Shown here: piece by piece, positions 20,502 through 32,284 of the stretch
Numbering within the stretch: the first letter of the stretch is position 1
Layout: each line of letters starts with the position of its first letter
NCBI GenBank assembly: GCA_031769625.1
Contig: JAUIMM010000088.1
Coordinates: 10,545,501 to 10,609,500 of the forward strand
Length of the DNA stretch: 64,000 nt
Reading direction: 5' to 3'
From: Taudactylus pleione
Taxonomy: Eukaryota; Chordata; Amphibia; Anura; Myobatrachidae
Notes under the pieces: generated by a model
The model's database searches: none
Seen by the model: only the letters and a program-made list of their open reading frames with translations
What the model was told of the DNA's origin: nothing
Made by a program: the position numbers and the translations under genes

Positions 20502-22290
20502 CCTATGTAATATATGAATGTGCTACACCACTAGGATAGAAGAGAGGAGGAGTCAGGGTTATTATCATTAAACCACCCCCCCTAAATGAAAAGTCTAGGT
20601 CCGCCACTGGGAGGGACATTATTACATTATATTGTATTGCCCCATTATGTGTGTCTGTCTAACTGTATATGTGTATATATAAGTGTATCTGTAATGCTAT
20701 ATATTTATATATTTGTAGTGGATGTGGTATATATTGTATATAATGAGCAGAGGGTATTGGGGGGAGCAAGGGCAGTATTACATAGCTTTGCCTAGGGCGC
20801 CTAGAAACCTTGCACCTGCTCTGGCTGCTGATATAGAGTCGGATGCATCTTAGGTTATACACATGAATTTTAAAACAATAAATAATGCATGAAATATTTT
20901 TCTATGAATTCTAATTTTTCTGACTATTATATGACCTTCAAATATATGTGACATGAACTTAGTTTATAGACAACTCAATATGGGGAATTTATACAAAACA
21001 AATAATGCGTATATATGATTATTTGAATATACATGTAACATAACTATCTCTTTTCTAATGAGTCTTTTAATTGACTTTGTGAAATCTGATTGCTAGTTTT
21101 GGGCTCCCTCTACTGGTCTCTAAGAATCTCACAGCCAAATTTAAATCTGGCTAAAGAAAAGCTGTAAGGTTCTTTAAGCAGCCAACAATTACACCAACCC
21201 CTGACCTTAATTACAGTGAAGACATGGAAATGTATGGGGTGAAAAAGAGTTCAAGATTTTGCAAATGGTGGCAGAGGACAGCACTGCAACTGCTAGCCTT
21301 AGCCATAACCAAATTCACAATCATCAGTGACAGTGGCAACCTCCAGCCCTCGTCCCCAGACCTTTTTCCTCAGCACCCTAACCACAAGGGTAGTATTATA
21401 TGCTTCATTCGTAACTTAAGAGGCGGTGGCACATGACCATCAATTACCCCACTAATGGCTGTTGAGTGAGGTGCTTTTCCATCAATATCAGGTTCCTGGA
21501 ACCACAGACTGCCCCCATCATTATGATCCCTCACTGTCACTGGGTCGCACCGTCGTAAGGTGTGTTCCCAACTTACATCAAGAACCCCCACTAAAACCCC
21601 TAACAAATGTATCTTTTGCATCTGTCATTCACTATTGCACAACTATTGACATCAATTGCTCCAACATTGTCAGTTATTTGCCTATTCCTACCCTCCTTAT
21701 AAGGCTCACTTCTTCCCCATTGCCTGCCCGTGACCGTCTCATGCAGACTTTTGCACCATGCCCTCACCCCCTTCCCCCCACAATAAATGTTTCCTCTGGG
21801 AGTTAATAATCACAAAACTGGCACAGTCACATGAGATGCTACAGAGATGTGCTAGACAGCACCTAAGGCTTATTTGTTTTACTAAGGGGTAAATTTATAC
21901 ATTTACGAAGAATCGAGTCTGATCGAGTTTTTTTTTTTTTTTCAACTCGATTTGTATCTCTGAAACTCGGGTGATTTGATGCTTATGAAACTCACAAATT
22001 TTACTAAGAAGTGAGTTTAGCTGTGACCGAGTTGGCCGATGGTGAAGCAGATCGAGATATCTCCCCCGAGTAGCAAGTTTAGATATAGAATACTCACCCG
22101 AGATTGCTGTGTTTTCTCTCTGCCAAACTCTCCCAAAAAAATAATTTAAAATGATGTATACACACAGATAGATACAGTGTATTCAAATCTATAAACACCC
22201 CTAAAAAAAGAAAATCTCTGAATCCAGAACAGGACAAATTTGTAATATCCCAATTAGGACAGTTTCTTGTTGTTGATTAGATTCCAAGCA
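20501..22290. other. Unassigned AT-rich region
   Basis: At about 20,783-20,825 there is an inverted fragment of the CAGGGCCGGTGCAAGG end (TTGCCTAGGGCGCCTAG). At about 21,885-22,090 there is a sequence with repeated ACTCG/GAGTTT words. No gene or complete element is recognised. Confidence 0.4.
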
Positions 22291-22295
22291 GGATA

Positions 22296-23025
22296 TAAAG
22301 TCTGTATCTACCAATGTAGACAAAAGTATCCAATAAAAAAATCAATCAAACTGTCTTTCATCCAAATTGCAACATAGCAGCACAAAAATGTTTCTTAATG
22401 TCACTTTGGCAGAGAGAAGCATAAATAGCTGATAAATATATTACATTGCTCCAATGGGTAGTATAAGATGTCATTTACGTCCCAGAGATTACTGACATCT
22501 CCCAGCGCAGATGATATACTAGGCCATCTATCTATTCTTATTGCAGTTGCTCATACAGCGCTGTGCTGTCTGTGTAAATAGGTGAGCAGTTGGAAATCGG
22601 TTTAGATCTCACTGTCTCCTGAGGAAGCCGCCGATTGTGTTTAAGATGGACAAACGCGTAGAGACGACCTGGCGAATCTATTGACCAGTCAATACTGACA
22701 TCATTCCCCCTGGCCGTATACCGAAGGAACTGCTATTTAGGGCGACAGAGACGGTGAGATGAGCCGCTGCAATAAGAATAGGCAGACGGCCTAGTATATC
22801 AGCTGTGCTGGGAAATTTCAGTAATCTCTGGGAAGTAAATGACATCTCATACTACCCATTGGAACAATCTAATATATTTATCAGCTATTTATGCTTCTGT
22901 CTGCCAAAGTGACATAAAGAAACATTTTTGTGCTACTATGTTGCAATTTGGATGAAAGACAGTTTGATTGATTTTTTATTGGATACTTTTGTCTACATTG
23001 GTAGATACAGACTTGTATCTACCAA
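22296..23025. mobile_element. Palindromic element with about 0.22-kb inverted arms
   Basis: The arms 22,296-22,520 and 22,793-23,015 are inverted copies (CTACCAATGTAGACAAAAGT, CAAACTGTCTTTCATCCAAA). A partial third repeat of the outer end (TGTATCTACCAATGTAGACA) follows at about 23,013. The central segment contains CCTGAGGAAGCCGCCG and AAACGCGTAG, words I associate with dispersed repeats in amphibians and fish. Non-coding. Confidence 0.7.
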
Positions 23026-23029
23026 TGTA

Positions 23030-23512
23030 GACAAGCTTAACAGTCGAGATTTTAAGGTTAACCATACTTGAGCAAGGGTGTGTTAATTAGTACCTTAGTT
23101 ATTTTGATTTAACCATCTGTGCACAATCATGGATAGCACTAAAACCTGCACTGTTAAGCTGGCCACACACTAGACCAACTTACATCCAACCAGCCAACCA
23201 GTTGATTGGTTGGAATGAAAATCTGGTAAGGAGTAGGAGTAACTGATGATCAGCAATTTGCTCCTAAATGCCAGAAAACAGATGAAAATGGTCATCAGAC
23301 AAGTTTGTTAAATGTTTGATCTAAACAATTTGTTCAAACAACAGTTTTTATCAATTTTCCTGCATTTGGGAGCAAATTGCTGATTGTCATTTGCTTTCAT
23401 TCCTTACCAGATTTTCATTCCAACCAATCAACAAGTTGGCTGGTTGCATGTAAGTTGGTCTAGTGTGTGGCCAGCTTTAGTGTGCCTTGAGGACCGAGGT
23501 TGGGAAACACTG
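23030..23512. mobile_element. Dispersed hAT-like repeat interrupted by a TTAA MITE
   Basis: The outer parts are 23,030-23,157 (AAGGTTAACCATACTTGAGC, TGTGTTAATTAGTACCTTAG) and 23,476-23,512 (CCTTGAGGACCGAGGTTGGG, AAACACTGG). A diverged relative lies at 58,040-58,164. The terminus GGTTGGGAAACACTGG is of hAT type (inference). Confidence 0.5.
23158..23475. mobile_element. Palindromic TTAA-type MITE, copy 1
   Basis: It is flanked by TTAA (23,154-23,157) and TTTA (23,476-23,479), one mismatch. The ends are GCTGGCCACACACTAGACC and its complement. The element folds almost end to end: AACCAGTTGATTGGTTGGAA and CAGCAATTTGCTCC recur inverted in the right half. A second copy with different outer ends is at 47,936-48,252. 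Confidence 0.8.
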
Positions 23513-23799
23513 GTGTATGTGTATACATCATTTTAAATTATCTGATTAAAAACATTAATCTGACAGTGCCTCGGAACACTTTCCTATTCTTTCTTTGCTT
23601 CCAGTATATGTGGGTTGATATATCTCCCACTGTGGTGTCCTGAGCTGCAGTTAGAAATTTTATACACATTGTCACCTTAAAGGCGCAGTCCCAAAATTTC
23701 AGTTTTCTCTCTCCCAAACAAGCAGCCTGCACATATCATTGAGATATGTGAAGGCTGCTTGTGTTGTACCTGTAAAAAAAAGGGTTAAATGTTTTAAAA

Positions 23800-24870
23800 A
23801 AATTACATAGGGTCCTCCCCCAAAAAGCATAACCAGTCCCGGGCTGCTAAGTCAGTCCTGGTTCCTAAAAATACAGGGAAAAAAATGAGTAGGGTTACCT
23901 CGTATTTTAGGAACCAGCACTGGGCTGCTGAGCCTATCCTGGTTTTAAAAATAAGGGGGGAAAATTGCGTAGGGGTCCCCTTATATTTAAAACCAGCACC
24001 AGGCTCGAATCCGGCCGGGGTGTAATGCCACAGCCAGGGCACCCTATCACCGGGTCACCCCAGCCAAAGTATTATCACCCCAAGCCAGTCATCCCAAGCT
24101 GGGGATCTCAGGGGAGGTAGGAAACCCCCATTAAAGGGATCCCCTCTCTCCTTAGCACCCCAGGCTTAGTCTGAAGCCCGGGGCTCTTCCCCGCACCCCT
24201 GGGCTGTGGGTACGGGGGTAATAGTATTGTAAATAGTAAAGAACTATTGTTTTCTACCGTGGAACTATAGGTGCCAGCATGCCTGTCCTTTGGCACTTGT
24301 GGAATTATAAGTGCCAGCATGTGGCTGGCACCCGTACCCCCGCTGTAAAAAAATAGTTAAAAAACCACATAACACACACACCGTAGAAAGTATTACTTTA
24401 TTACATACACCTACCTCACTCACACATACTTACCTGCTGCCCGTTGCTCGGTCCACTTCTCCAAGTAGAAATCTACTGGGAGTACCTGAAACAACAATAC
24501 TCACCTCCTTCCTGGTGCCGGTCTCCGTAGCATCCCCGTGTCTTGGCAAGAAAACAAACCGGCACCCGGACCAGACACTTACATTAGTGATGTATGTGTG
24601 TGACCACATACACTGCTAACCGGCTCCTGGCTGCTCAGCACACACGTGAACTGTCAGGAGCCAGCAGGCAATCAGCGGTCGCTATCTGTAGAGCGGCCGC
24701 TGATTGGCTCCGGCTTCTGACAGTTCACATGTGAGCTGGTCAGTCAGTCAGGAGCCGGAACCAATCAGCAGCCGCTCTACATTTAGCGGCCGCTGATTGA
24801 CTGCCAGCTCCTGATAGTTCACATGTGTGCTGAGCAGTCAGGAGCCTTATAGTTCCACATGCCCCTTCTC
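23800..24870. mobile_element. Foldback element F2, partial copy
   Basis: The left arm (23,810-24,360) has the same sub-repeats as F1 (AACCAGCACTGGGCTGCTGA, CTCGTATTTTAGG). The start of the core (24,420-24,560) corresponds to 17,040-17,190 of F1 (ACTTACCT.., CTTCTCCA.., GGGAGTACCTG). Then comes an imperfect palindromic stretch (24,618-24,850) of GACAGTTCACATGTG, GGAGCC and GCGGCCGCTGATTG words. The right arm and stem-loop region are absent. Confidence 0.6.
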
Positions 24871-25836
24871 TCAGCAGCCCCCACCTTTCCCAGGCTCAAA
24901 AGAAAAGGCCCTTTATTCTCCCAGACTCTTGTGTGAATGCAAATTAGCCCAGCTACATGACCCAGACCTAAGATTACACTCTTGGCTTTGAAGTTATTTC
25001 ATTGCAGGAAGCCTGCTAAGGTAAGGTGTGTATTCTAGCCGGGCCACCTGGAGTGAGAGCAGATGTTATCCAGGAAGCTTATCTACACAAGCTAGTTGTC
25101 ACGTGGCCATTTGCTCTGTTCAGCTAATGCAATCCAATTTTGACATACTGTAAAACCATTTCTGAAATATATCCTTTATAATACGTAAAGTCATGAAATG
25201 GGCTTTTGGTGAATCGCGGTAACTTATGGCGATGGTCACAGATGCATTCGCATGATGCTAATAGTATTATCACCACATGTACTAAAGTGTGAGTTTATCT
25301 AAAATGGCGCTTAGGCGGCCATTTTGCAAAATGGCGTCTTGCAGCCAGTCGCAAGATGGTGTCGCTGCGATTTAATTTTAAACTGATCTTGTCTCAGCCA
25401 ATAATCCAGTTTCGACAGTTCACCCGTTGATAGCGAACAACATGCTATCATAATCTGCTACTAGAATTTTATTTAGGCTTATAGTTACATATTATTTAGT
25501 GTTATTATGGGATGGCACAGGGTGGTTCTTAATCCATCAATAATGTGTCTCTGAGTGGGGACATAAAACTACTATTATACGCACACCGCGGATCTTGGAA
25601 GATCATGTGAAAGGTGTGGGAATGCACCAGTCTTATAAAAGCAGTCTTGAAGGGGAATTGAGACTTTACATTATCTGAGGTGTTTTAAAAATAACATTTC
25701 AATAATACATTTTTATGCATGGCTAAATATAATACATTCAATTATGGTATTTCCTAGCTCAGGGTTGTAATGTAGTTCTATATTTACCTCGGTATTCATA
25801 TTGACCACCATCATAATTTCGTTCTTTCGTTTTACT
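24871..25836 (-). other. Region 3' of the provirus env piece, possible LTR remnant
   Basis: Read on the minus strand this follows env. It includes ATAATGTAAAG, an AAAATGGCGTC region (about 25,300-25,360), and near its far end GAGAATAAAGGGCC (about 24,912), an AATAAA signal. That would suit a 3' LTR, but I cannot find a matching 5' copy beyond gag, so the LTR reading is a low-confidence inference. Confidence 0.25.
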
Positions 25837-26316
25837 CTATTTTTTACATTTTCCACACTTCAACACAATAGGAACATACCGGACGCATATGCCAATTATT
25901 ATGATGACAATCAGTATAAGGATCAAGAATTTGCCTATGCTGGCGATCACTTCCTGGACCCCTTCCCCTAGACCTGAGAACCATTTCACTGGGTTCAGCC
26001 ATGACACCCATCCTTCTATCTTTTCCCCTACTTCAGCCACTGAAGCATTATGGTTCTTACGAAACTCCCATTTTAGCTGCAGAATTTCATCCATCCTCCG
26101 GTCTATCACCTCCTTAGGGTCGCTGGTATCATTGGTGACATAGGTGCAACATTTTACTCCAAATTGGGTGGCTAACGTTATGCAATACCCTCCAGTAACA
26201 GCAGTTAAATAATTCAACACTAGCCTGTGTTGCACCAGTTCTTTCTTGTACGCTTGCAATTCTCTCCCTGTATGCCTGAATGTGTCATCGTACATCTCGG
26301 TGATATTATCTATCAA
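25837..26316 (-). pseudogene. Endogenous retrovirus env, transmembrane subunit fragment
   Basis: The 159-residue open frame shows the C-terminal half of a retroviral envelope transmembrane protein. There is a helical N-terminal part with a cysteine cluster (C45, then C56-C57), N-glycosylation sites (for example NDT), a tryptophan-rich membrane-proximal stretch (about 102-115), a hydrophobic membrane anchor (about 130-147), and a short basic, cysteine-containing tail. The ten-residue gap between C45 and the CC pair is wider than usual for CC-type envelopes. The start given is just the first Met of the open frame. The surface subunit is essentially missing upstream. The pol tail lies about 0.5 kb upstream, the normal order. 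Confidence 0.75.
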
Positions 26317-26389
26317 TATTATCTAGCAAGTTCCTGAATATATCTAAAATTTAATGTACCCCGAGCAATTCTGGTGGGATCCAGTGCGA

Positions 26390-26726
26390 CTAAAACTTGA
26401 AAGCAGTTGTCTCACTAATTAACTGAGTGGCTTTATACACGTCACCAGGTATCATATTTCTTTTGCCTCTATGTTCATATTGCATGTGAAGATATGGTGA
26501 TGGTATGTTTTCATGTATACTAAGCATTTCAACATGTGTGAGGGTCATAACTTCTGGAAGTATTCTTCCCAAATAACATAACAATTACAATACTAAGATT
26601 GGTCAGACACTCCCCTGATTGGCATTGCACTCCTCCTGACTCCACTCCATCAGCACTGCCATCAGCTCCCATTTCCTCAATCGGTCCTCCATCGCAGAAA
26701 CTGGGTATCCCCAAACAGATCATCAC
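26390..26726 (-). pseudogene. Probable env upstream fragments (degraded)
   Basis: Two short overlapping open frames (26,390-26,584 and 26,529-26,726) lie between the pol tail and the transmembrane piece. One has a hydrophobic stretch (LSIVIVMLFG). Position suggests an env leader or surface-subunit remnant. I cannot assign domains, and the space is far too small for a complete surface subunit. Confidence 0.35.
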
Positions 26727-26838
26727 GACAAAAACTCTTTAAAAAAAAAAAGAACTAGGATGACCACAGCAGACCACTCCATTGCTGGAAGCACTGATCT
26801 ACACATTTCTTTAGCTCAGATATCTCACCGTCACCTTT

Positions 26839-27114
26839 TTAATCCTTCCGGCACAAGCTCACAATCGACAGGTCCACGTTATCGGCCTTGTCTCCGCCTT
26901 GTATCTCCACCGGTTGGTTAACCTCCCTATAGTGAGTGGAATGGACCCACGTATCTTCCTCGTCCACCCTTTGAGGATGTTGTATCGTCAGATACGGACC
27001 TTTCCACCGATCAGTCAAACAACCTGAGCTAAAAAAAATTTGGATCATAACAAATTCTCCAGGTTTGACATCATGACAGCTTGCATTAAATATGTTAGTT
27101 AATAACAATTTCAA
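26839..27114 (-). pseudogene. Endogenous retrovirus pol, integrase C-terminal fragment
   Basis: The 91-residue frame resembles the SH3-like DNA-binding end of retroviral integrase: a PGEFVMI segment, then DRWKGPYL, then a W-H-x-x-H segment (WVHSTHYREV) near the C-terminus. This domain binds DNA next to the integrase catalytic core. The catalytic core, RNase H, reverse transcriptase and protease are not found. Outside the inserted L1, only about 0.5 kb separates this piece from gag, so most of pol was deleted. Confidence 0.7.
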
Positions 27115-27525
27115 TTTCTGTTATTCGCATTCATCTTCGTGAGACCCTGTACAGTAACCTCATTATCATATTTTCACATGAGGCTGCCTGTTTGAACCGT
27201 ATCTCCAAGGGGGGCAAATAAAGGAAAAGACAGTCTGGGATAATCTTAGTGTTGTTACCCATCACTTTACACATGTTCTTGGAAACGTCACCTGTAAAAT
27301 AAGTCCCCCCTCATTTTTTATTTTATTTTTTCAAAATATTTTATTGGTAAACTGTATACATTAATAAAACACATATAATATATAATGCATCACAATCAAA
27401 TGTATAAACTGATACATTTTGTATTTATCATAATACACATATATATAACAAGTTGTCAGAAATAAATGGATTGAGAGAACCCCACGTATCACTAATAAAC
27501 ATTATGAGTCAACCAAATTACTACT

Positions 27526-28341
27526 TTAGAAGGTTGAGCCTCCTGTTGAAACAACTTCTAGGTTGTACCAAGTAGTTAACCTCACCGCTTGGCGTAAATT
27601 ATCTTTTGTCTCAGCAGGTAACGTACAAACATATGGTAACCATGTCTCGAAAAACTTTTTGACCTTTTTTTCCTTGTTAATTGACATTTCAAGCCAATCC
27701 ATATGGAACAAATAGGAAATAAGAGGTATTAACAAAGGTAACGTCAAAGTATCTGTGGATATCCACTGAGACAGGATGGTCTTCTTTCCTGCTGCTGCAA
27801 TTTTAGCTAACAAAATTCGTTGACCCAGTGGTGGTTTAGGTAAGTTTTGATCAAGGTATATGTCCCATAGGGCCCATTCGGGAGAGATATTAATAGTTAT
27901 ACCTAAAACATTCTTAATATAAGTTTGAATTATAAGCCAACATTTTTTAACTTCAGGACAATTCCACATACAGTGATAAAGATCTGCTTCTAAAGCTTGA
28001 CATTTGAAACACTTAGAATCATTGGAGGCCCCCATCAAAAAACGCAACCTGGGTGTGTAGTAAGCACGATGTAGCAATTTATAATGCATTTCTGTGTAAG
28101 AAGCGGAAATAAGTATTTTATTTAGACGAATAAAAGCTTGAAGAACATCATTAAGTGGAATGTCAGGAAAATCAATCTTCCATTTAACAATACCAGACTG
28201 TAATTTTTCCAAATCTATAGATCGTTTAATTTGAGAATACAAATATGAGGTAGAGCAACTTTTTCCTGAGCAACTTCTCAACACTCTATCTAATGTATGT
28301 GTCTTGTCAGAATCTGTTAGTTTGGAGAGAATGTTAGTCAC
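27526..28341 (-). pseudogene. L1 ORF2, C-terminal segment
   Basis: This 271-residue segment continues ORF2 in the same frame beyond a single stop at 28,435-28,437. It holds the C-terminal domain of L1 ORF2, including a cysteine-histidine motif of the form C-x2-C-x8-H-x4-C (CFKCQALEADLYHCMWNC, around residues 110-127). That motif is typical of the L1 C-terminal region, important in retrotransposition and RNA binding. The Met at 28,341 is just the first Met after the stop; about 31 more codons upstream read in frame. Confidence 0.85.
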
Positions 28342-28434
28342 ATAACTCCCAAGTTGGCAATATGTAAATAAAGGAATATTTATCTGAGGAAATATTTCTT
28401 GTAATTTTTCATATGTAAGAATTTTAAGTGTCTG

Positions 28435-31002
28435 TCAATCCAAAACTTGATAAATCAGTCTCGGACCCCCTGAACCCCAAAAACGAACTAAAGTATGATG
28501 TAAGGCAGAGAATCCTTGAGACCTTGTATTATGATATATGGGTAAAAAAATAGTGTTATATGTTGATATACCCATCTTGCGTCTAGATAGAAGCCAGGCT
28601 GTGCACGTAGTGGTTAACAACAAATTATTAGTAACCGAGAAAGGAAAATCTGTGGGTCTCATATGTAATAGGCTAGAGAGTGTGATGTCAGGACAAAAGG
28701 CTTGTTCCAAGCTAGTATTAGCGAACTCTTCAGAATTCTGTAACCAATCAACTGCATAACGATAGTTTGCAGCTAGATTATAGCTCTTTATACAGGGAAG
28801 GTTAATACCTCCCAATTGTGTGGATTGACTTAATTTGAATAAGGATATTCTTGGTTTCTTATCCGCCCAAATAAACTTGCTCATAGCTTTATTCAATAAC
28901 TTTAGATCTGAATCTTTTAAAAGTAAGGGTAACATTTGTATTGGGTATAGCAACCTAGGAAAAGAGATCATTTTTATCAAGTGGCATCTACCTATGTAAG
29001 ACAGTGGTAAGTGTTTCCAGGCTTGAAAGTCAGCAATAATACGGGATATTACAGCAGGAAAATTAGCCATGTAGAGATCAGAGGGATTGACAGGTATATG
29101 TAAACCTAAATAAGTCAAAGAGGTATTCGCCCATCTGAAAGGAAAAGAACCATTCCAGGCAGCCTGGGCACAATCGTGTAAGGCTAAAGCTTCTGTCTTA
29201 GACTTATTTATCACAAATCCTGACATAATTTCAAAATCATGTAGAAGTTGCATAAAACCTGGGAAAGCAGCTTGTGGATTAGCAAAATACAATAGCAAGT
29301 CATCAGCGTATGCTGACACTTTTAATATTTGACTTCCAATTCGAATCCCTTTCCATTCAGTCTGCAAATAAAAATGTCGGATAAGGGGATCCAACGCTAC
29401 ATTAAAAAGTAGGGGAGATAAAGGGCACCCTTGTCTTGTACCGCGATATAATTGAAAGTTCTCCGTATTTAAACCATTAATGGTGAGAAATGCTGTGGGG
29501 GTACTATATAGTGAATTAAAAAATCGTATAAAACTTGGACCAAAATTTTGAAAATGAAAGACGCGTAACAAATGTGTCCAGGACACACAGTCAAATGCTT
29601 TATCAGCATCACAACTGACCAAAAGAGACGTATCCTCTGAGTTTTGTAGCGATTGCGTTATGGCTGCTATTACCTGACGAATGTTATGTACTGAAGATCT
29701 ATTCTTTACAAAGCCAGATTGTGATGTATGGAGTAACTTGGGTAAAAGCATCTGTAATCTTTGTGCCAAAATGGAGGATAATAACTTTAAATCCTGATTT
29801 AATAAAGATATGGGACGGTAAGAATGTACTAATGTTGGATCTTTGCCCGGCTTAGGTAACATTATTATACGGGCTTCATTAAAAGAAAATGGAGCAGCTG
29901 TGCCAGAGAGAATAGAATTAAATAATTTTAATAAATGAGGAGTAAGAGATGGAGATAATAATTTATAATATTCTGCACTAAGCCCATCAGGGCCCGGAGC
30001 TTTACCAATTGCTGAATGTCCAATAGCCGCCAAGATTTCTTGCTCAGAAATTAAATCAGTCAGTATCTCCTGCTCCTCCTCAGTTAATATAGGTGAACCT
30101 GCCGACTTTAAAAATTCCATACCTAAAATCTGGTTATCTGGTGGTGCAGTGTATAAATTTCTAAAGTATTCCAAAAAGGAATTTGTTATATCAGAAGTGG
30201 AGGTAAGAACATGAGATTCCGAGACAATTTTTGAAATGTTAACCTGAGGACGCTGATTTCTAACCACATTGGCCAACAGTTTCCTTGCCCTGTTTCCCCA
30301 CTTAAAGTAATGATGTTTCTGGTAATCTAAAGAACATTGGGCTTTTTCTGTACATAGTGTGTCATATACATTTTTAGTGTCAATATAAATCTGACGAGTT
30401 TCTGGGGTATTAAACCTTAATAAGTTTGTATAAGATGTAGAAAGAGCTGTACTAATATCTTGACATTTTTGAGAGAGTTTCTTACAGTTTCCGGCAACAT
30501 AAGCTATGATCGAGCCACGCAAAACTGGCTTGGATGCTGTCCAAAATAAATTGATATCTTCAATATGTTGATTATTATCGTTGACATAATTCCCGTATTG
30601 TTGTTCCAAATATATCTTGAAATCAGGGCAATTATATAAATAGGAGGGAAATCTCCAATTAAAGGAGGAAGGTTTTGGTGTAGGAAAGGATAAGGAGAAC
30701 CATGTTGGGGCGTGGTCAGAGATAGCTATATTTTCTACTTTAGAATCATAAACTTTAGGAAGGAGATTTGTAGGAAGAAGCCAATAATCAATTCTGGAGG
30801 ACGTGTGATGTGGGTGTGAGTAAAACGTATAATCGCGCTCCACGGGGTGTTGATACCTCCAGGGATCAGAGAGTTGGAGAGAAGATATAAGAAAATCTAA
30901 AGCCTTAGGTATAGTGCCCCTTCCCCCATCACCTGACCTGTCTACTAGTGGGTTGAGAGTAGTATTGAAATCCCCCCTAAAATAATGGTCCCTTCGGCCC
31001 AA
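28435..31002 (-). pseudogene. L1 ORF2, endonuclease end and reverse transcriptase
   Basis: The 855-residue segment begins with the rest of the APE-type endonuclease (GDFN at 10-13, SDHAP at 95-99). It then contains the reverse transcriptase fingers and palm: KAPGPDGL (about 334-341), RPISLLNQD (about 396-404), SCDADKAFD (463-471), RGTRQGCPLSPLLFN (about 520-534) and the catalytic YADD box (565-568). The active-site aspartates are all present. It ends at an in-frame TGA, after which ORF2 continues at 28,432. At the upstream end it is out of frame with the first endonuclease piece; the shift is near a run of six C (30,972-30,977). The element is therefore inactive as read, though the domains are well preserved. 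Confidence 0.92.
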
Positions 31003-31409
31003 TCCTGTATTTGAACATATAAATCTGTAAAAAAAACACTGTTAGGACCAGTTGGTGCATATATAGTGACAATAGTATACAAAACCCCTTCCAACTGTAT
31101 TTTAACAAATAGAAATCTACCCTCAGGGTCACACAATTTATCAAGTATAGTGTTGTTAAGGGACTTGCGTAGAAGAACCACACCTCTTTGTTTGGATGTA
31201 TATGAAGCTGCTATGTATTCATTCAACCAATTGCTCCTTAACATATTTGGATCCCCCTCCCTCCAGTGCGTTTCCTGAAGCACAGCCACATCTGGTTTGA
31301 GCCTCTGTAGGTGTTGTAATACCTTCCGCCGTTTGAGCGGTGTGTTAAGACCCTCTACATTCCAAGTGAGGAATTTTATACGATCTCTATAACTAACAGG
31401 TGTATCCAA
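30945..31409 (-). pseudogene. L1 ORF2, N-terminal endonuclease segment
   Basis: The start Met at 31,409 opens the APE-type endonuclease that nicks target DNA in L1 retrotransposition. Asn17 (TWNVEG) and Glu46 (LQETHW) are present, with IYAPTGPN around residues 115-122. The frame is lost just before the GDFN motif, at a homopolymer, and continues in another frame as the 28,435-31,002 segment. Confidence 0.88.
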
Positions 31410-31843
31410 GGAATACCTTGTTTCATGAAGATACCAATTTGTTGAAATTCGTTAAACATAGCATCCCATGTCCCAACGAGTAGGGACGTCATTGTTATTA
31501 TAAACGCGCGGTCTCTCAGTCACATCATCACTACATTTAACCAATCATATATACACCAAAATGATACAGTTCTACCATTTTGTGTTTTTCTTTGAACCCA
31601 AACATAAGGCCATTGTGGCCAATAATAACCAGTAACTATATTCCAAATATGAAAAAAAAAAAGATTCAAAATCAAAACAAATAATAAAAAAGAACAATTT
31701 AGGGGAAACAGAGTTTTCCAGAAAAATAGTAAGAAGTACACATAATATGCAAAAACAGATGAGAATTAATTTCTCATTAACAAATATTAATGACATAATG
31801 AGGCATATGTGAGTAATATAATACTTGCGATTTAAGCATTAAC

Positions 31844-32284
31844 TCAATGTTCATCGACAGATGAGAGTACGTTAGATTCCGAAAGAGAAGTAACAAATGT
31901 CTTTGCCGGGGACACCGAATCAAAGAAATACTGTTTGCCATCATGTTGTACTCTAAGCTTAGCTGGGTAGAGGAGAGCAAATCTGATTTCAGCATCAAAA
32001 AGCGACTTGCATATCGGTGAAAATTCTCTTCGTTTCATTGCCACTTGATAAGAAAAATCTTGAAAGAGAAGCAACCTGTCCCCTTTATAGGATAGATTTT
32101 GAGATTTACGATAAGCCTCCATCAGTCTAACTTTATCCATATAATTAAGGAACCTGAAGATGACAGGTCTAGGTCTGCGGCGATCTGCTTGACGATCCGG
32201 ACCAATTCTGTGTGCACGTTCGATCAGTATAGGGCCTGATGTAGAGCTGCAACCCAACTCCTGAGGAAGCCAGGTGGAAACTAA
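31844..32284 (-). pseudogene. L1 ORF1, C-terminal half
   Basis: This encodes the end of the RRM (IERAHRIGPDR, RPVIFRFLNYMDK) and the C-terminal nucleic-acid-binding domain (LLLFQDFSYQVAMKRREF, ALLYPAKLRV). It closely parallels the intact ORF1 at 62,545-63,459. It is separated from its N-terminal half by MITE A4. The residues just upstream of the first Met (VSTWLPQELG) still align with VSKWLPSELN of the intact copy, which fixes the insertion point precisely. Confidence 0.88.

Noticed and set aside
24871..25836. A 3' LTR for the provirus
   Set aside because: An AATAAA and a promoter-like region exist, but no matching 5' copy, TG..CA edges or primer-binding site could be found, so it is listed only as a weak possibility.
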